This document shows positions 44,169 to 55,794 of a stretch of 64,000 bases of DNA, in pieces (the stretch's first letter is position 1; every line of letters begins with the position of its first letter). This stretch comes from Antennarius striatus. Taxonomy: Eukaryota; Chordata; Actinopteri; Lophiiformes; Antennariidae. The stretch spans positions 6,549,001-6,613,000 of the forward strand of contig NC_090794.1 in NCBI RefSeq assembly GCF_040054535.1. The letters run 5' to 3'. The notes below the pieces were generated by a model. That model made no database searches. It was not told the DNA's origin and saw nothing but the letters and a program-made list of their open reading frames with translations. The translations under genes and the position numbers were made by a program.

Positions 44169-44212
44169 GATATTTATCAAGACAAACCCTGAGGTTTGTC
44201 TTGATAAATATC
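44169..44212. other. Perfect hairpin, 20-bp arms
   Basis: Arms 44,169-44,188 and 44,193-44,212 are exact reverse complements (left arm GATATTTATCAAGACAAACC) around a 4-nt loop CTGA. It lies 8 bp after the 12-bp hairpin and about 60 bp before the paqr8 splice acceptor. Confidence 0.92.
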
Positions 44213-44302
44213 CTCTCACTTCCGATCTACAAGTTATTTAATAATTATAATTCTTCACTCTCTCCCACAGGGTGCTAAGTCTCCTTCACCCCTCAACCAG
44301 CT

Positions 44303-45379
44303 ATGTTGGGCGACATTCTTCAGCGACTCAGCACTTTGCCCCTAAGCATCAAGCACTTTGGCCGCCTGCCCAAGTACTCAGACCTCATGTCTTTCTCCCT
44401 TCCAGCTCCCAGCCCCACCGTCACAGCCTCTCAGGTCCCCGGTTTGTTCCGAGAGCCCTACATCCTGTCGGGTTACCGTCCTGTTCAGCAGGAATGGCGC
44501 TGCTACCTCCTCAGCCTCTTCCAGAAACACAACGAATCCCTGAACGTGTGGACCCACTTGTTGGCAGCTCTCGTGCTGCTGCTCCGTTGGTGGGCCAATG
44601 CGAGTGCCTTGGGGTACACCTTGGAAACAGCCTCTCTACCTCTATGCATGTTCCTGGTCTCCTCCCTCACCTATTTGTTTTTCAGTGTGGCGGCTCACCT
44701 CTTGCAGTCTCACTCAGAACATGCACACTACTTCTTCTTCTTCTTGGATTATGTAGGTGTAGCTGTTTATCAGTATGGTTGCTCTCTTGGACATTACTTT
44801 TACACCTCAAAGCTAGCTTGGAGGGGAAGCAGCATCGGGCTGCTGTTTCTACCCGGAGCTGCTGTCTTCGGGTGGCTATCCTGTGCAGGCTGCTGCTTCG
44901 CTAAGTACAGGTACCAACGGCCGTATCCAATGCAGCGTAAAATCTGTGTGCTGATCCCCACCACCTTAGCATACATGCTGAACATCAGCCCTGTGGTAGA
45001 CCTCCTGCTTACTGTCTCCTGGACACAAGAGCCCTCTCTGCCGTTCCATGGCCTGCAGATTGTGTCATTTCTACTTTCTGCCATCTTCTTCTCCTGCCCC
45101 ATTCCAGAGCGCTTCTACCCAGGCCGATGTGACTTTGCGGGTCAGGGTCACCAGATCTTCCACCTCTTTCTGTCGCTGTGCACCATGTTCCAGCTGGAGG
45201 CTCTGTTCCTGGATTATGCCAGACGGAAGGATACGTTGCTGGATCTGTTTGGAGAGAGCCAGCTGTGGTGGGCTTGTGCATCCTTTCCAGTCTTGTTCTT
45301 GTGCTGCATCCTGACGGCGGTCTTCACAATGAGGCACACAATCAACAAACTGCAAAGCAAACAAGAGAGAAAGAAATAA
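44303..45379 (+). CDS. paqr8: Membrane progestin receptor beta (PAQR8)
   Basis: A seven-pass receptor of the PAQR family that responds to progestins at the cell surface and, in fish, takes part in oocyte maturation and reproductive signalling. Single coding exon, 358 aa (human 354), beginning MLGDILQRLSTLPLSIKHFG and matching PAQR8 along its length. Family motifs are visible: LFREPYILSGYRP (49-60), KHNESLNVWTHLLAAL (75-90, with the conserved NE..N..TH), the SVAAHLLQS helix, the LDYVGVAVYQYG segment, GWLSCAGCCFAKYRYQRPYP, and the C-terminal GQGHQIFH zinc-site-type histidines. It follows a strong acceptor at 44,270, so the start is the first ATG of the terminal exon. The adjacent mcm3 gene on the other strand matches human 6p12. 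The overlapping 210-codon frame at 44,272 is a shadow. Confidence 0.97.
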   Translation: MLGDILQRLSTLPLSIKHFGRLPKYSDLMSFSLPAPSPTVTASQVPGLFREPYILSGYRPVQQEWRCYLLSLFQKHNESLNVWTHLLAALVLLLRWWANASALGYTLETASLPLCMFLVSSLTYLFFSVAAHLLQSHSEHAHYFFFFLDYVGVAVYQYGCSLGHYFYTSKLAWRGSSIGLLFLPGAAVFGWLSCAGCCFAKYRYQRPYPMQRKICVLIPTTLAYMLNISPVVDLLLTVSWTQEPSLPFHGLQIVSFLLSAIFFSCPIPERFYPGRCDFAGQGHQIFHLFLSLCTMFQLEALFLDYARRKDTLLDLFGESQLWWACASFPVLFLCCILTAVFTMRHTINKLQSKQERKK

Positions 45380-48240
45380 CACGTTTAAGTTGGGCAAAGA
45401 CAGGTGGCTTTAAACTTACTAATTTATATTAGTAATATTAAAGGAAATGAAGACTATAAAAAGAAGGTTTTTTAACTTAAATTAATTTGTGTGTAAAAAT
45501 ATGATTAAAGCGTTTAATTAAAATCTTTTGAAAGAGCTTCTTGTCGTCTTCCAATCTGTAGGTCATCTGAAATGTCCAGAAGGTTTAACTGCTGGGTATT
45601 TACAGATAATAACAATTTCATGCTCTTTTATTTTTTTGGTTAAATTTATTTACTGTCCAGTTCTATATCTTCTGCTGCAAACCCGTATCTCATGTTCTCA
45701 AGTTTTACATTTCTGTTTGGGAAGGCTGTCTGAGGCGAGCAGAAAAAGTTGTTAGGGAAAGGAGTGAAATCTGGATTACGGCATTCTCTGAAGAAAACAA
45801 GCCAAATATTGGGATTTGGCCAAACAAAGAGGCCAGTTTAATGCTGAGGCAGGGGGGAGAGACTGCATGGAGTGATCTGGGAACTTCTACATGATTAAAA
45901 TCCCTCAGTAGCTCCAGTTACCATGAAGTGTGCATGTGTGGGTTTGTGTGTAAAGGAGTGGGTGGGATGGAATCAATGATGGAGGGAAGCAAAACGTTTT
46001 TACCACATGGTTTTACTTCTTTGCTGGGGGAAGCAGCAGTAAAAGGTTCATTTAGTAATGCTAGCTATTGTGTTGTCTTTTCATTCTGATTCATGTATAA
46101 AAATATGTTCAAGGATTTTGACTGGCAGACATTGGAACAGATGACAGATGGCTTTATCTCTGCAGCAACATCTACATCAGCCAGATATCCAGCAAAGCCA
46201 AGCGCAAGTAAGATGATATGGAAAGCATGAGATAACATAAACAGATTGGAGAGGAATGGAAAACTGCAGACCCTTGGCAAGATATGGAGCCAGGCATGGA
46301 ATAAATCAGGGCCGTTTGAGCACTAATGTTGTGCAGATACTGTATGTCTCCTTGAATCTGTTTTCCTTATGGATGAAACCAGGCAGTTGTCTGGAGATGA
46401 TTATTTTTGTTGCAGACACATTATGCTGTTTGCTGCAAATCTCTGACGTGAAATTTAAATTCTACCTAGAGGAGTTTCAGAATGGCCTCGTGTCAGTGTG
46501 CGAATCAGAGCTCAGGCCTCATTTTAAATGAATGCATCAACTTTTTGAGAACCACGCTTCTTCCCTGAAGAACCCTGTTTATCTGAGAGGCATCACCACT
46601 ATGATTATGTTATTTTACCCATACCGGATCTGCCTGAGGTCAAATCACCCAAATCCAGCCTAATTACTTGACCTCAGAAACCAACTCCTTGAATAAGCAA
46701 TCTTTAGTCGGTAGCCAAAAAAAAAGATTAAATAGGAAAAGTTCTCAGTTCATCAAGCAAACAACTAAAAATTTAGCAATAGACATGTGAGGGCAGTAGC
46801 TGGTAGTGTAACCTTTCACAAACTACATCACACGATAATCACAGGAGTGATGCAGCAAATCTACACTGGAGGAATCTTAATTTAAAAAAGAGATTCTGCA
46901 GCACAAACTAAACCAGACTATCTTTGTGGGATTTTTTTGTTTGTTCATCCCAGTTTTCACTCTGCATACAAGTACAAGGCTTAAGCCACAAGTTGTATTT
47001 TGCCTGTTTATAGAATGTCACAGTGGATTTGTCAAAAGATTACATTCTAGAACGTGTTTTTATAGGTTAGCAACAAGTCCAGGGAAAAAAAATGTTCTTG
47101 TGTGAACAAATAGTGAAAATGCAACAAAAGTTTGTCTAAGCAGCATCGCACCAATCCAGATTCCGATCTAAATCTGGATCCAAATACTCATTGTCTAAAT
47201 ATTTTGTCTCAATATTTCTATTTTGATTATTCTATTCATCTTCTTCTTCTTCCACAAAAGATTTCCATTGACCTGTTGCAGCCCTACATGCTACTAAAAC
47301 TGATTAGTGAGCTTTAAGCTTGTTCAGATATAAAACTAAACAAACTGATGCCATTTATTATCTCCATTCATTTTACCTTTATCCATTTGTAGAGTCTATT
47401 TTCACTGAGCAAACCTAATACTGGCGATGGAAACAGTGAATGAAGTTTGCAATAAATAATTGTCTTCATTTCAGCTTCTTCTTCATCTGATCTCGTTCGT
47501 CCTCTTGTCTCCTTACCATTCATGAAGTCGATTCCTGAAAAAGCCTGAAAAAGGCATTGCAGTTGGCTTCTTTGTCACCTCTGGTGTTACCCTTTGGGAA
47601 CTTACATTTACCTGTCAGTTTATTGTATCTGAGGTCACAAGCATCTAAAACTTGCCATGTTGGATCTTCAGAGCTTCGTGTAGTCTTGTATTCTGACCTT
47701 TAGATGGAAGTTGGATTAGCTGACATTTAACATTTAACTTCAGATTTAACAAAAGGCCATGAGAGTGATTCAAACTCCATATTTTACTTTCCCTATAAAG
47801 ACAATATTTTGAAATGTGATAGTCAGCAGAAAAAAGCTTCTGACTTTTAAAAAAAAAAACTTCCTGTACTATTGTTACACTCGTGCTTTAGGCCTACTTT
47901 CCTCTGCAGAGTTGCCCTCATCTAACATCAGGAAGCTTATAAGTTTCTCAATTTACTCACAAAAGAGGATTATTTGTTAGCTGAGTTCATTCCTATATGA
48001 GAAAATTGTGCTTTTGGGATTATGTTGCAAATATTTGAAATTGCCCATGATCCCTGCAGGCTCCCTTTCTCCCTGTTGTGAACGTGTTGTGTATCGATTT
48101 TACTTTGTGCCTGTGAGCAGATCCCATAAAGACCCCAGAAAGCGAAAAAATGAACATTTCTAAGAGGTATAGATCTGCTCTACTGCGGGGTTTCAAAAGA
48201 TGATAATGACAGAATAGGGCTGTTAAACAGTAATGGGCGT
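45380..48240. other. Intergenic downstream of paqr8
   Basis: AT-rich DNA with ATTAAA-type hexamers soon after the paqr8 stop (about 45,439 and 45,504) that could serve as poly(A) signals. No exon or repeat recognised up to the (GT)n tract. Confidence 0.45.
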
Positions 48241-48260
48241 GGGTGTCATTATTAATAAAG

Positions 48261-48389
<129 letters not shown>

Positions 48390-48664
48390 GTGGTGGTGGT
48401 GATGGTGAGGGTATTGGGGGGGCGTGAGGTGCATGTGAATGTGTGTTTGAGGTGAAGCAATGCAATTCTTCCCCTGCCTTACCTTCTGTTATCTCAAAGC
48501 AATAATTTGATGGTCAAATTACGGTAAACGTACCTATTCACCTCCTCTAGAGAGTTAGATGACACAATGTCACTCTAATATAAACAACTTAAATGGAGGA
48601 AATGAAGACAGGAAACAAGACAATCTTGGTTATGTCTAGAGGGTTTGCGTAAAGGTTCAATAAA

Positions 48665-49140
48665 TTCTTCTTTTCCTTTCAGCTTGTCCCGTTAGGGGTT
48701 GCCTCAGTGTGTCATCCTTTTCCATGTCTTCTGCATCCTCCTCTCTAAAACCAACTGCCTTCATGTCATCCCCACTACATCCATCCTTCTCTTTGGTCTT
48801 CCTTTTGCCCTCTTGCATGGTAGCTCCATCCTTAATACCTGTACTCTTTTACCGATATACTCATGATCTCTTCCTCTGGATGTGTCCAAACCACCAAAGT
48901 CCTGCTTTCTCTAACTTTTTCTCCAAAACATCTCACCTTGGTTGTTTCTCTTTCCTTGTATGGTTTCCTGTACTTTAGGGTTCCACCACCAAGTTTCTTT
49001 CCCCACTTTCCTACCAGAACACCCTGAGTACTGTCCTGCCTCTTTCTTTGATCTCCTTGGCTGTGACTGTCCTATCTCCTGGGAGCCTTTCCTGTCCACC
49101 AATAGCCTGTCACAACTCTGCTCTAAAAGTTGCACGACAC
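48665..49140 (-). mobile_element. Internally deleted LINE fragment
   Basis: On the minus strand, 49,135-48,911 translates with GKETWWWNPKVQETIQGKR, typical of the linker between endonuclease and reverse transcriptase in fish non-LTR retrotransposons. Closer to 48,790-48,670 it reads MKAVGFREEDAEDMEK, the ORF2 C-terminus. The reverse transcriptase domain that should lie between is missing, so the copy is dead. Confidence 0.7.
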
Positions 49141-49559
49141 TCTTCCTTTCTCAACTTCCACCACATGGTTTCTGCTCTGCCTGTCACAGTCTTCTTAATC
49201 TTCTTCCTCACTACAGTCTAGCAGTCTAGCCACACTCTCTGCTACCACTACCTTCTGAAGTCAGTGACCTCCTTCAGATAATGTTGTCTGCATGAAATGT
49301 AATCCACCTGCATGCTTCTACCTCTGCTCTTTTAGATCACTAAATGTTCCTACCTTTTCTGGAGGACAGTGTTCACTAGAGCCATGTCCAACCTTTATGC
49401 AGAGTCTACTTGTATCTGTCCTTCTGAGTTCCTTTTCTGCCCCACAAAAATGGAGGTAGTTGTGGTTAAGTTAAATCTTAAATGGAAGTGCGTCAATAAA
49501 TAAATAAACAACTTTATATAATTGCAGACTTCCTTAATTAATCCGTTCCCTTGGCTCTA

Positions 49560-50420
49560 ATACTCCGCACTATTGTGTAGGTGTGGCTGCATACAATGAC
49601 AATTTGCAACATATAAAGACAGGCCACTCTCCTACATATAACATAGATCTTGATGACATGCAGGCATTTCTGTGTGTTTGTCTTTTGCTGGTTGCTGCAT
49701 TCATATTCACACTAACTCACCGCTACAGTGGTGACTCTGTCTTTTACAGTATCCCTCAGCTTCAATGCCTCACACCTTATGTCATTCATTCCTACCCAAA
49801 GGCGCAGGGATGTGACCCTCTCGTTCACCAGGGTGTACTCCAACATATGACGGCTGAGCTGTGGGGCTATAAGCAAGCCAACAACAGCCTGCCACCTCTC
49901 ATCTTGAGCAACACCTGAAAAGTGGAGAGTCCAGCTCCTCTCAAGGGTTTGGGTTCCAGAGCCCAAGCTCTGGGTGGAGGTGATCCCAACTATATCTAGT
50001 CGGTACCTCTCAACCTCCCTCAAAAGCTCTGGCTTTTTTACCCCCAGCGAGGTGACATTCCATGTCCCTTGAGCTAGACTGTCCGGGGATTGGGTCGTTG
50101 AGCCCCATGCTGACGACTGCCACCCAATTCACACTGCACCCGTCCCCTACGGTTTCTTTGGTGGGTGGTGAGTCCACTGGACGTTGGGCCCACGTCGTCC
50201 TTTCAAGCTGCGCCTGGTGGCCGGGCCCCGTGGGCAGAGGCCCAGCCACCAGGTGCTCTCATACAGGCCCCAGTCCAGGGCCTGGCTCCAGGGTGGTGCC
50301 CCGGTTGTGCCATACCGGATGACATCACGGTCTTTGATGTTTTACTCACCATAGGGTTTTTTGTGCCTGCTCCTAGTCTGGCCAGTCACTCAGGACCTGT
50401 TTGCCAAGGGAGACCCTAGC
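49560..50420 (-). mobile_element. Decayed LINE endonuclease region
   Basis: On the minus strand the frame around 50,023-49,712 reads REVERYRLDIVGITSTQSLG, then WTLHFSGVAQDERW and VGLLIAPQLSRHML. This is the AP-endonuclease domain of a fish non-LTR retrotransposon, preceded upstream by a shifted GTWNVTSL-like start. Frameshifts and loss of the later endonuclease motifs mark it as nonfunctional. It may belong to the same insertion as 48,665-49,140 or to a second one. Confidence 0.72.
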
Positions 50421-50824
50421 ACTAGATAGAGTAAAGACACAACAAAGAATGTTCTGAAGTATGAAACTACCCTTGGACTGAGACTGGCAGTCATTTTTTC
50501 AGCAGTGACTTAAAACTCTTCTATAAGGAACTATTGTGTGTGTGCATGACGAATAGGCTTTCCCCTGCACACTCAGGTCACAATTCCACATTCCAACATT
50601 CCTGAAAGTCACAGGCACAACAGGTACCAAGTGTTTTAGGTGCCTGTGCTAGTGATGATGAAAAATACAATAGGCTTGTCAGGCTTGTATCAGCACCTCC
50701 TTCACAATCGACGGTGAGTCCCTCCTTAAACTGGTCTCTAGCTGCAAGCCACATTAAGCTGAGGTAGTCCAATGCCTGGTAGTAGTTTTTGACTGAGCCG
50801 CAGGAGAGTCAAGCAGCGCACTAT
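50421..50824 (+). promoter_or_regulatory. Putative promoter and 5' UTR exon of adaptor gene
   Basis: A segment ending GCGCACTAT then GTAAGT (donor at 50,825) precedes a short intron whose acceptor (TTTTTTTACAG) leads into the adaptor's start-codon exon. The exon start and promoter cannot be placed. This is inferred from splice signals only. Confidence 0.35.
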
Positions 50825-50997
50825 GTAAGTTATAAATCTTGTATTTATTCTTTTAATCAGTGATTATATCTTATTTTGAAGGACTTTAACATAAGACAAG
50901 TCACTTTTTTTCATTTTGGTTGCTTCTGGAAAACACACATGTGCCCTATTAACAAAGTTGTCATGGTTTGGCATTTTTTTTACAGAGCTCCATAGCA

Positions 50998-53900
50998 ATG
51001 GCTCCATTGTGGATGGTTGACATAAGGCCCTCAACAGGGTTTTCAAGTCTAGAGGTGGGCTTCGTCTCCCTTGTTGTCTTCTTCATCCTGTGTATCATTC
51101 TTGTCACCCTTTGTGCCCAGTGTGAGAGGTAAGGGAAACACATGCAAACACTGACATGAATTTAAGAATATTTGTCATGTGTCTTTTCCCTTGTCCATTA
51201 GTTTATTATAAAATATGAGCTACATTTGAGCCTTTTGATTTGAATACTGTCTTTCAAAGAGAGCTACACAATTTTTTTTATGAGTGCCTGGGATCACTGG
51301 TACTGCCCAGTAAAGAGCAATCATTCACCTGATTAAAGTTTCCACTCTGGTAACTTTGATTATTTTCTATCTTCAGAGTTGCAAGTCTTCCAATCCTATT
51401 CAGCAGGACCGAGCAAAGACTTGTTAAACTTGATAGTTGGTTTTTAAATAAAGGGCGTTGCCTTGTTTAAGGAGAAGCCAGAGAGTATAAGGAGCTTTAA
51501 GCTGGAGGCAGTTCTCCCAATGGGCTGGGCTTTGAAAACTTCCTTCACATGGAAGTTTTTGTACTGCTGCGGTTGTCACACCAAACATACCAGTTAGAGT
51601 GGCACAGAGGTATCGTAGGGTGAAACAATAGCCTTATCTGTTGTAGTCTGTTCGTGTACATTCCAGAGGTTGTTTGTCACTCAAAGGAATGAAACTGCAA
51701 TGCGACTGTAGTGATAGATGACCCAGAATGTAATGTTCACTGAAAGGAGGTAAACTCAATTGTATGCATGGGTGGTTATTCATTTCATACATAAACAGCT
51801 CCAGTATTAAAGGGGTAATTGTAGATTCTTTTGAACTTTCATGTGACTTGTGATCTGGCAAGTGCTCAAAAGTTATGGATCCAAACAGAAGCCTCTTAAA
51901 GGCAGGTTCGGTTTAGATTAAGTGCATGTAGGGTCACATGTCTGTTCAAAGCAATTCCAAGTCTTATGTCAAGTCTTGCCAAGCAATACTCAAGTCTTGT
52001 AGAAGCCAAGCCATGTTTTTTAACGTAAAAGTCTACTCTCGGATATGATTAAATTCAGTAAAGACAAGACAAGCCACACACTTTTTGAGCCAAACCCCAA
52101 GTTGAGTCAATCAAAAAAGTCCATATTCTCATGATTGTCATGTTTTGTATATTAAAAAAAATCCATGTCCATCAAGAAGACAATACTGTCATCTTTACTG
52201 GTGAAATCAAGGATTTGGACTGAAAACAATCAGAGCCATATTCATTTTCTTTGTGAACTATAGTGGCAGTTTGGCCTAACAAAGTCTTTCTAAAACTGAA
52301 GCAGATGAATGATATTTTCTGCCCGGCTTCATGTTAGCCAGCCACATAGACAACAAAGATGCACAGGTGCAAAACAATCAACAACAAAATGGGAACTGGT
52401 AGGCAGGGGTTAAAAGCTCTAAACCATAAATTGAACCTATATTTTGATTTTAGTTACATACAGAAATTGGACTGTATGTAACTACGTCCTTACATACACT
52501 GACTATACATAGTAATGTCAACTGTCAACATTTTACAAACAAATTTTTCTAATTATAGGGTGTAATCAAACTAAACCTTCTTGTGGTTTACAGGAAACCT
52601 ACCAATACCTATGACATGAGAGGCACAACGGTATGTTCATTTTCCTCTTCCTTGTTCTATGATTGCGGTTCTTTGCTGTCCTTGCTGTTAGTCTGTCACT
52701 AAAGACTTCCATTCATGGAACATGACTGAAAATATTGAAATGTAAGATTGAGTAGCTATTGCAGCTCATTAGCTTCCAATTAGGGGCAATGACTGGCTGA
52801 TTATCAGCAGTCAGCAGGGAGCTGCTATCATTAGACTCAAACCATGCAAACCCATGAGACAAGTGAAAATAGATCATGCCGTCAGTATGTAAAGTCCTGT
52901 ACCAAGACTATTAAAGTTTGTTTGACACTTTATTATGAGTGTATCAAAGCGATGCAGAAGACAGGGTTAGATGGAGGCAACTGATTCGCTGTGGCGACAC
53001 CACAAGAGAAGAGATCAAAGCCATTAGTTTCTATGGATGTGAAATAATCACTTTCATATTTTAACATGAATGACACTGTCTAGATGCATACATTTATCAA
53101 GGCCCATCAATCTTCTTGATTATACAGTCAAACTTTATTCAAAGTCAGAAATCTGTTACAATAAGTTCACTGGATTTGTAACGTACAAATATTTAATCTA
53201 GTGGATCCTGATTACATCCCACTTCAAAGCGGTGATGTATTGTAATTGTCAGTGTTCGTGAGTTCGTTCGTCCATGCGTCCGTTCGATAGTCCACTAAAT
53301 ATCTTCGCATCCGTTGCAGATGGAAAAATTAAACAAAAAACACATTACTTGGGCAGCAAAGGGGATGAAAATGAGATGATGAACTTGAGCTTGACAAAGC
53401 TAGGTCAAGGTCAAATTTCAACTTTTGCACACTCAGGAACCGGATAAGATAGAAAGACGAGAGTGAAGGCCAGTGTAAGACCATAAATCAAAGCTAGTGC
53501 TTTGATCTACCTATGCTTTGAATTTTGAATTCAGAGACTGCAACATCCCGCGATTTACCCTGACCTACTTTCAGAGTAGGTCAGGGTAAACTTTTGAATT
53601 CAGGGGTGTTGTGGGATGTTGCCCTCTGTGACTGCCTTGTTTCTAGTTTTTATTTGGATCCGTATCAAATTCCACAGTCTCATAAATACAGACCCCCTGA
53701 ATGTGTTCCTTTCATAAAGAAATGAAAAAAAGATATAAATCACAGGATCTTGCATTTTTTTAAAAAACCTGAGTAAAAAATTCATGGAAAAGTTAGGTTT
53801 TATGGAAAGAATTTTTAAAAAAGAGTAAAAATAAGAAGAAGAAACGCCAGGCCTGGACCAAACACAATGTGATATTTATTATTATTAGAGTTTAAGTTTA

Positions 53901-55794
53901 TTTTAAAATGGACTCACAACCAATGACAGAGGGCATACTTGCATAATAATCATGACGCACAATGTTGAATCTGTCAGCGTTTCTCTTCCTGCCGGCTGTG
54001 AACAGCGTGCCAACACATACACAACCACAGCCAAGAATGAAGTAGAACATCACTTCAGCAAACAACAACAAAAACTATCCTGGTTGTGACATCAAGCAGC
54101 TCATTTAGAAAATTTGATACAAATTAACACAAATCATAAATAAAGCAAGTTCCAGGTTCCTGAGATCTCAATACGCATGTTTCACTATATGTCTGAGATA
54201 TAATACAGTCTAACTTTAACTGCAAAGCAAATACAAAAGGATTTACAGAAAAACTTCTAAAATTTAGCCCATTTGCAAAAAATCTTATATAATGATTTTA
54301 AAAAAAACCATAAACACTCTACTATAGGGATTAAATTTCTATTTCAATGGTGGAAGTGTTCATATGGATTGAAGAAGCCAAATTAGCTGATTACTCTTTG
54401 AAAGCTAAGATAGCTGTAGTTGAATCATATGATACTATTTGCATACATTATGCTGTTATTGTCATTTTAATGTTTTCTGTCCACCTCACCAGCAGACTGA
54501 TGGAGCAGTAGGACCCAATGGGGCTGTTAGTGGTGGTGCAGGCTTTGGTAAGTTCTCTGTCAATGGAAACACATTTTCAATCAACCACCTAAATTTCACT
54601 TAAATTTTGTCATCAATATTTCCAGATTCATCTCTAAATTGGCGGAGCCACAAAGACATGCCTGAGCCCACTATCTCCACAATGGAGAGAAATCGTGCGG
54701 CAACCAAATAATCAGCAGTTGACCACTCAGAAGAATAACTGGATCCACCAAAACACAATATAGGAAACATAAGTTCCAACTTTCTCTGGCAAGATGCAAG
54801 AAAAGAGGACAAATTATATTCAACACTCCATTCCAAACATTCCCAGTTTTCCCAATTTTGCATTGTTCCAAATAGAGAGATGGATGAAAACAGAAAGGAA
54901 GAATGGGAGGGATGAATGGCAAGCCACCAACCACGCCTTCTCCTCCTGGGCATCACAAAAGCAAAAATTAGTTTTTCTCCTTTTTTATCTTGCTCAGCTC
55001 ACATGTTTGAGAATTTAACTTTGTTTGTAATTGTTTTGTCTGTCGTTTCCAACATAGGAACGCTACTGATCTCTCACAAAATACTCACAGTGACGTGGAT
55101 TGAATAGAATTTGGACAGTATTAAACTCATCGAGTAGAACATTTACTGTGAGGCAGTAAGATGTTGGGATAGCCTGCTCCTTTTGGGATGCAGACAGTGT
55201 CAGAAGTGACCTGAGAACAGGGAACTAGAAAAATTTTGTGATTGTCATGAAGTTCTTTCCTGTGTGGGAGTTGCGGCAGCGACCAGTTTGAAGGTCAACA
55301 ACAACAGATTACAGGAAGGTGCAGCGGCTATTACTTGGTCAGGACTTCCTTAGTTCTTGCCGTGAGTTTGACAAATAAAATCACGACACCTGGCTTGGAA
55401 ATAATCTATCACATAACCCCACCCACCCACCCACTCTAACAAATTATTGCAACTATGCCTTTTTTTACTTTTTGGTGTTGGTTCAGATTAAACTAAAAAC
55501 ATATAATTTACTAATTTGGCAGCTTTTCAGGTGCAGGTAGGCAGATGTTTCTTCAGCTACAAGGAGCTGTTTCCTTATTTCCAGTCTTCGTGCTAAACTA
55601 GGATGTTAACCTAAGTGAATAAGCACACTAGCTATTTTCAGTTATTATTTGTTTGTATTGATTCCCACTCATATCTGTAATATTTAAAACTGCATTAGCA
55701 CATTCTTGAATCTATCACTTAGCAAAGACCGAACCACAGTCTGATCTTCATTCTTAGGTACTAGAAACTATGGTAATGAAGGGAGTGACTTCAG
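50998..55794 (+). CDS. LIME1/PAG1-like transmembrane adaptor, partial
   Basis: Such adaptors sit in lipid rafts of lymphocytes and, when their tyrosines are phosphorylated, recruit Src-family kinases or CSK. Four joined exons: 50,998-51,128, 52,594-52,630, 54,496-54,547 (or from 54,493) and 55,758-55,794. The start MAPLWMVDIRPSTGFSSLE is a short external segment. Residues about 19-39 form one membrane span (VSLVVFFILCIILVTL), followed at once by a CAQCER palmitoylation motif (C39, C42), KPTNTYD and a YGNEG tyrosine. Short N-terminus, one span and juxtamembrane CxxC are the family hallmarks. Its place directly upstream of, and on the same strand as, slc2a4rg matches human LIME1-SLC2A4RG. The 3' exons with further tyrosine motifs were not recognised. 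The first two exons are firm, the last less so. Confidence 0.6.
52940..53010 (+). mobile_element. LINE 3' end fragment in adaptor intron
   Basis: Translates with SDAEDRVRWRQLIRCGD, the same non-LTR ORF2 tail as at 31,540-31,655. Only the extreme 3' part is present. Confidence 0.7.
53239..53640. mobile_element. Unclassified dispersed repeat with hairpin
   Basis: The start (GTTCGTTCGTCCATGCGTCC) resembles a dispersed fish repeat known to me only by pattern. The right half contains a perfect 16-bp inverted repeat (53,554-53,569 with 53,575-53,590, loop TTCAG). This is nested in a wider imperfect one pairing CAACATCCC (about 53,541) with GGGATGTTG (about 53,612). No coding frame. Limits uncertain. 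Confidence 0.45.

Noticed and set aside
44272-44904. 210-codon frame overlapping paqr8
   Set aside because: Shadow frame of the paqr8 coding exon without family resemblance.
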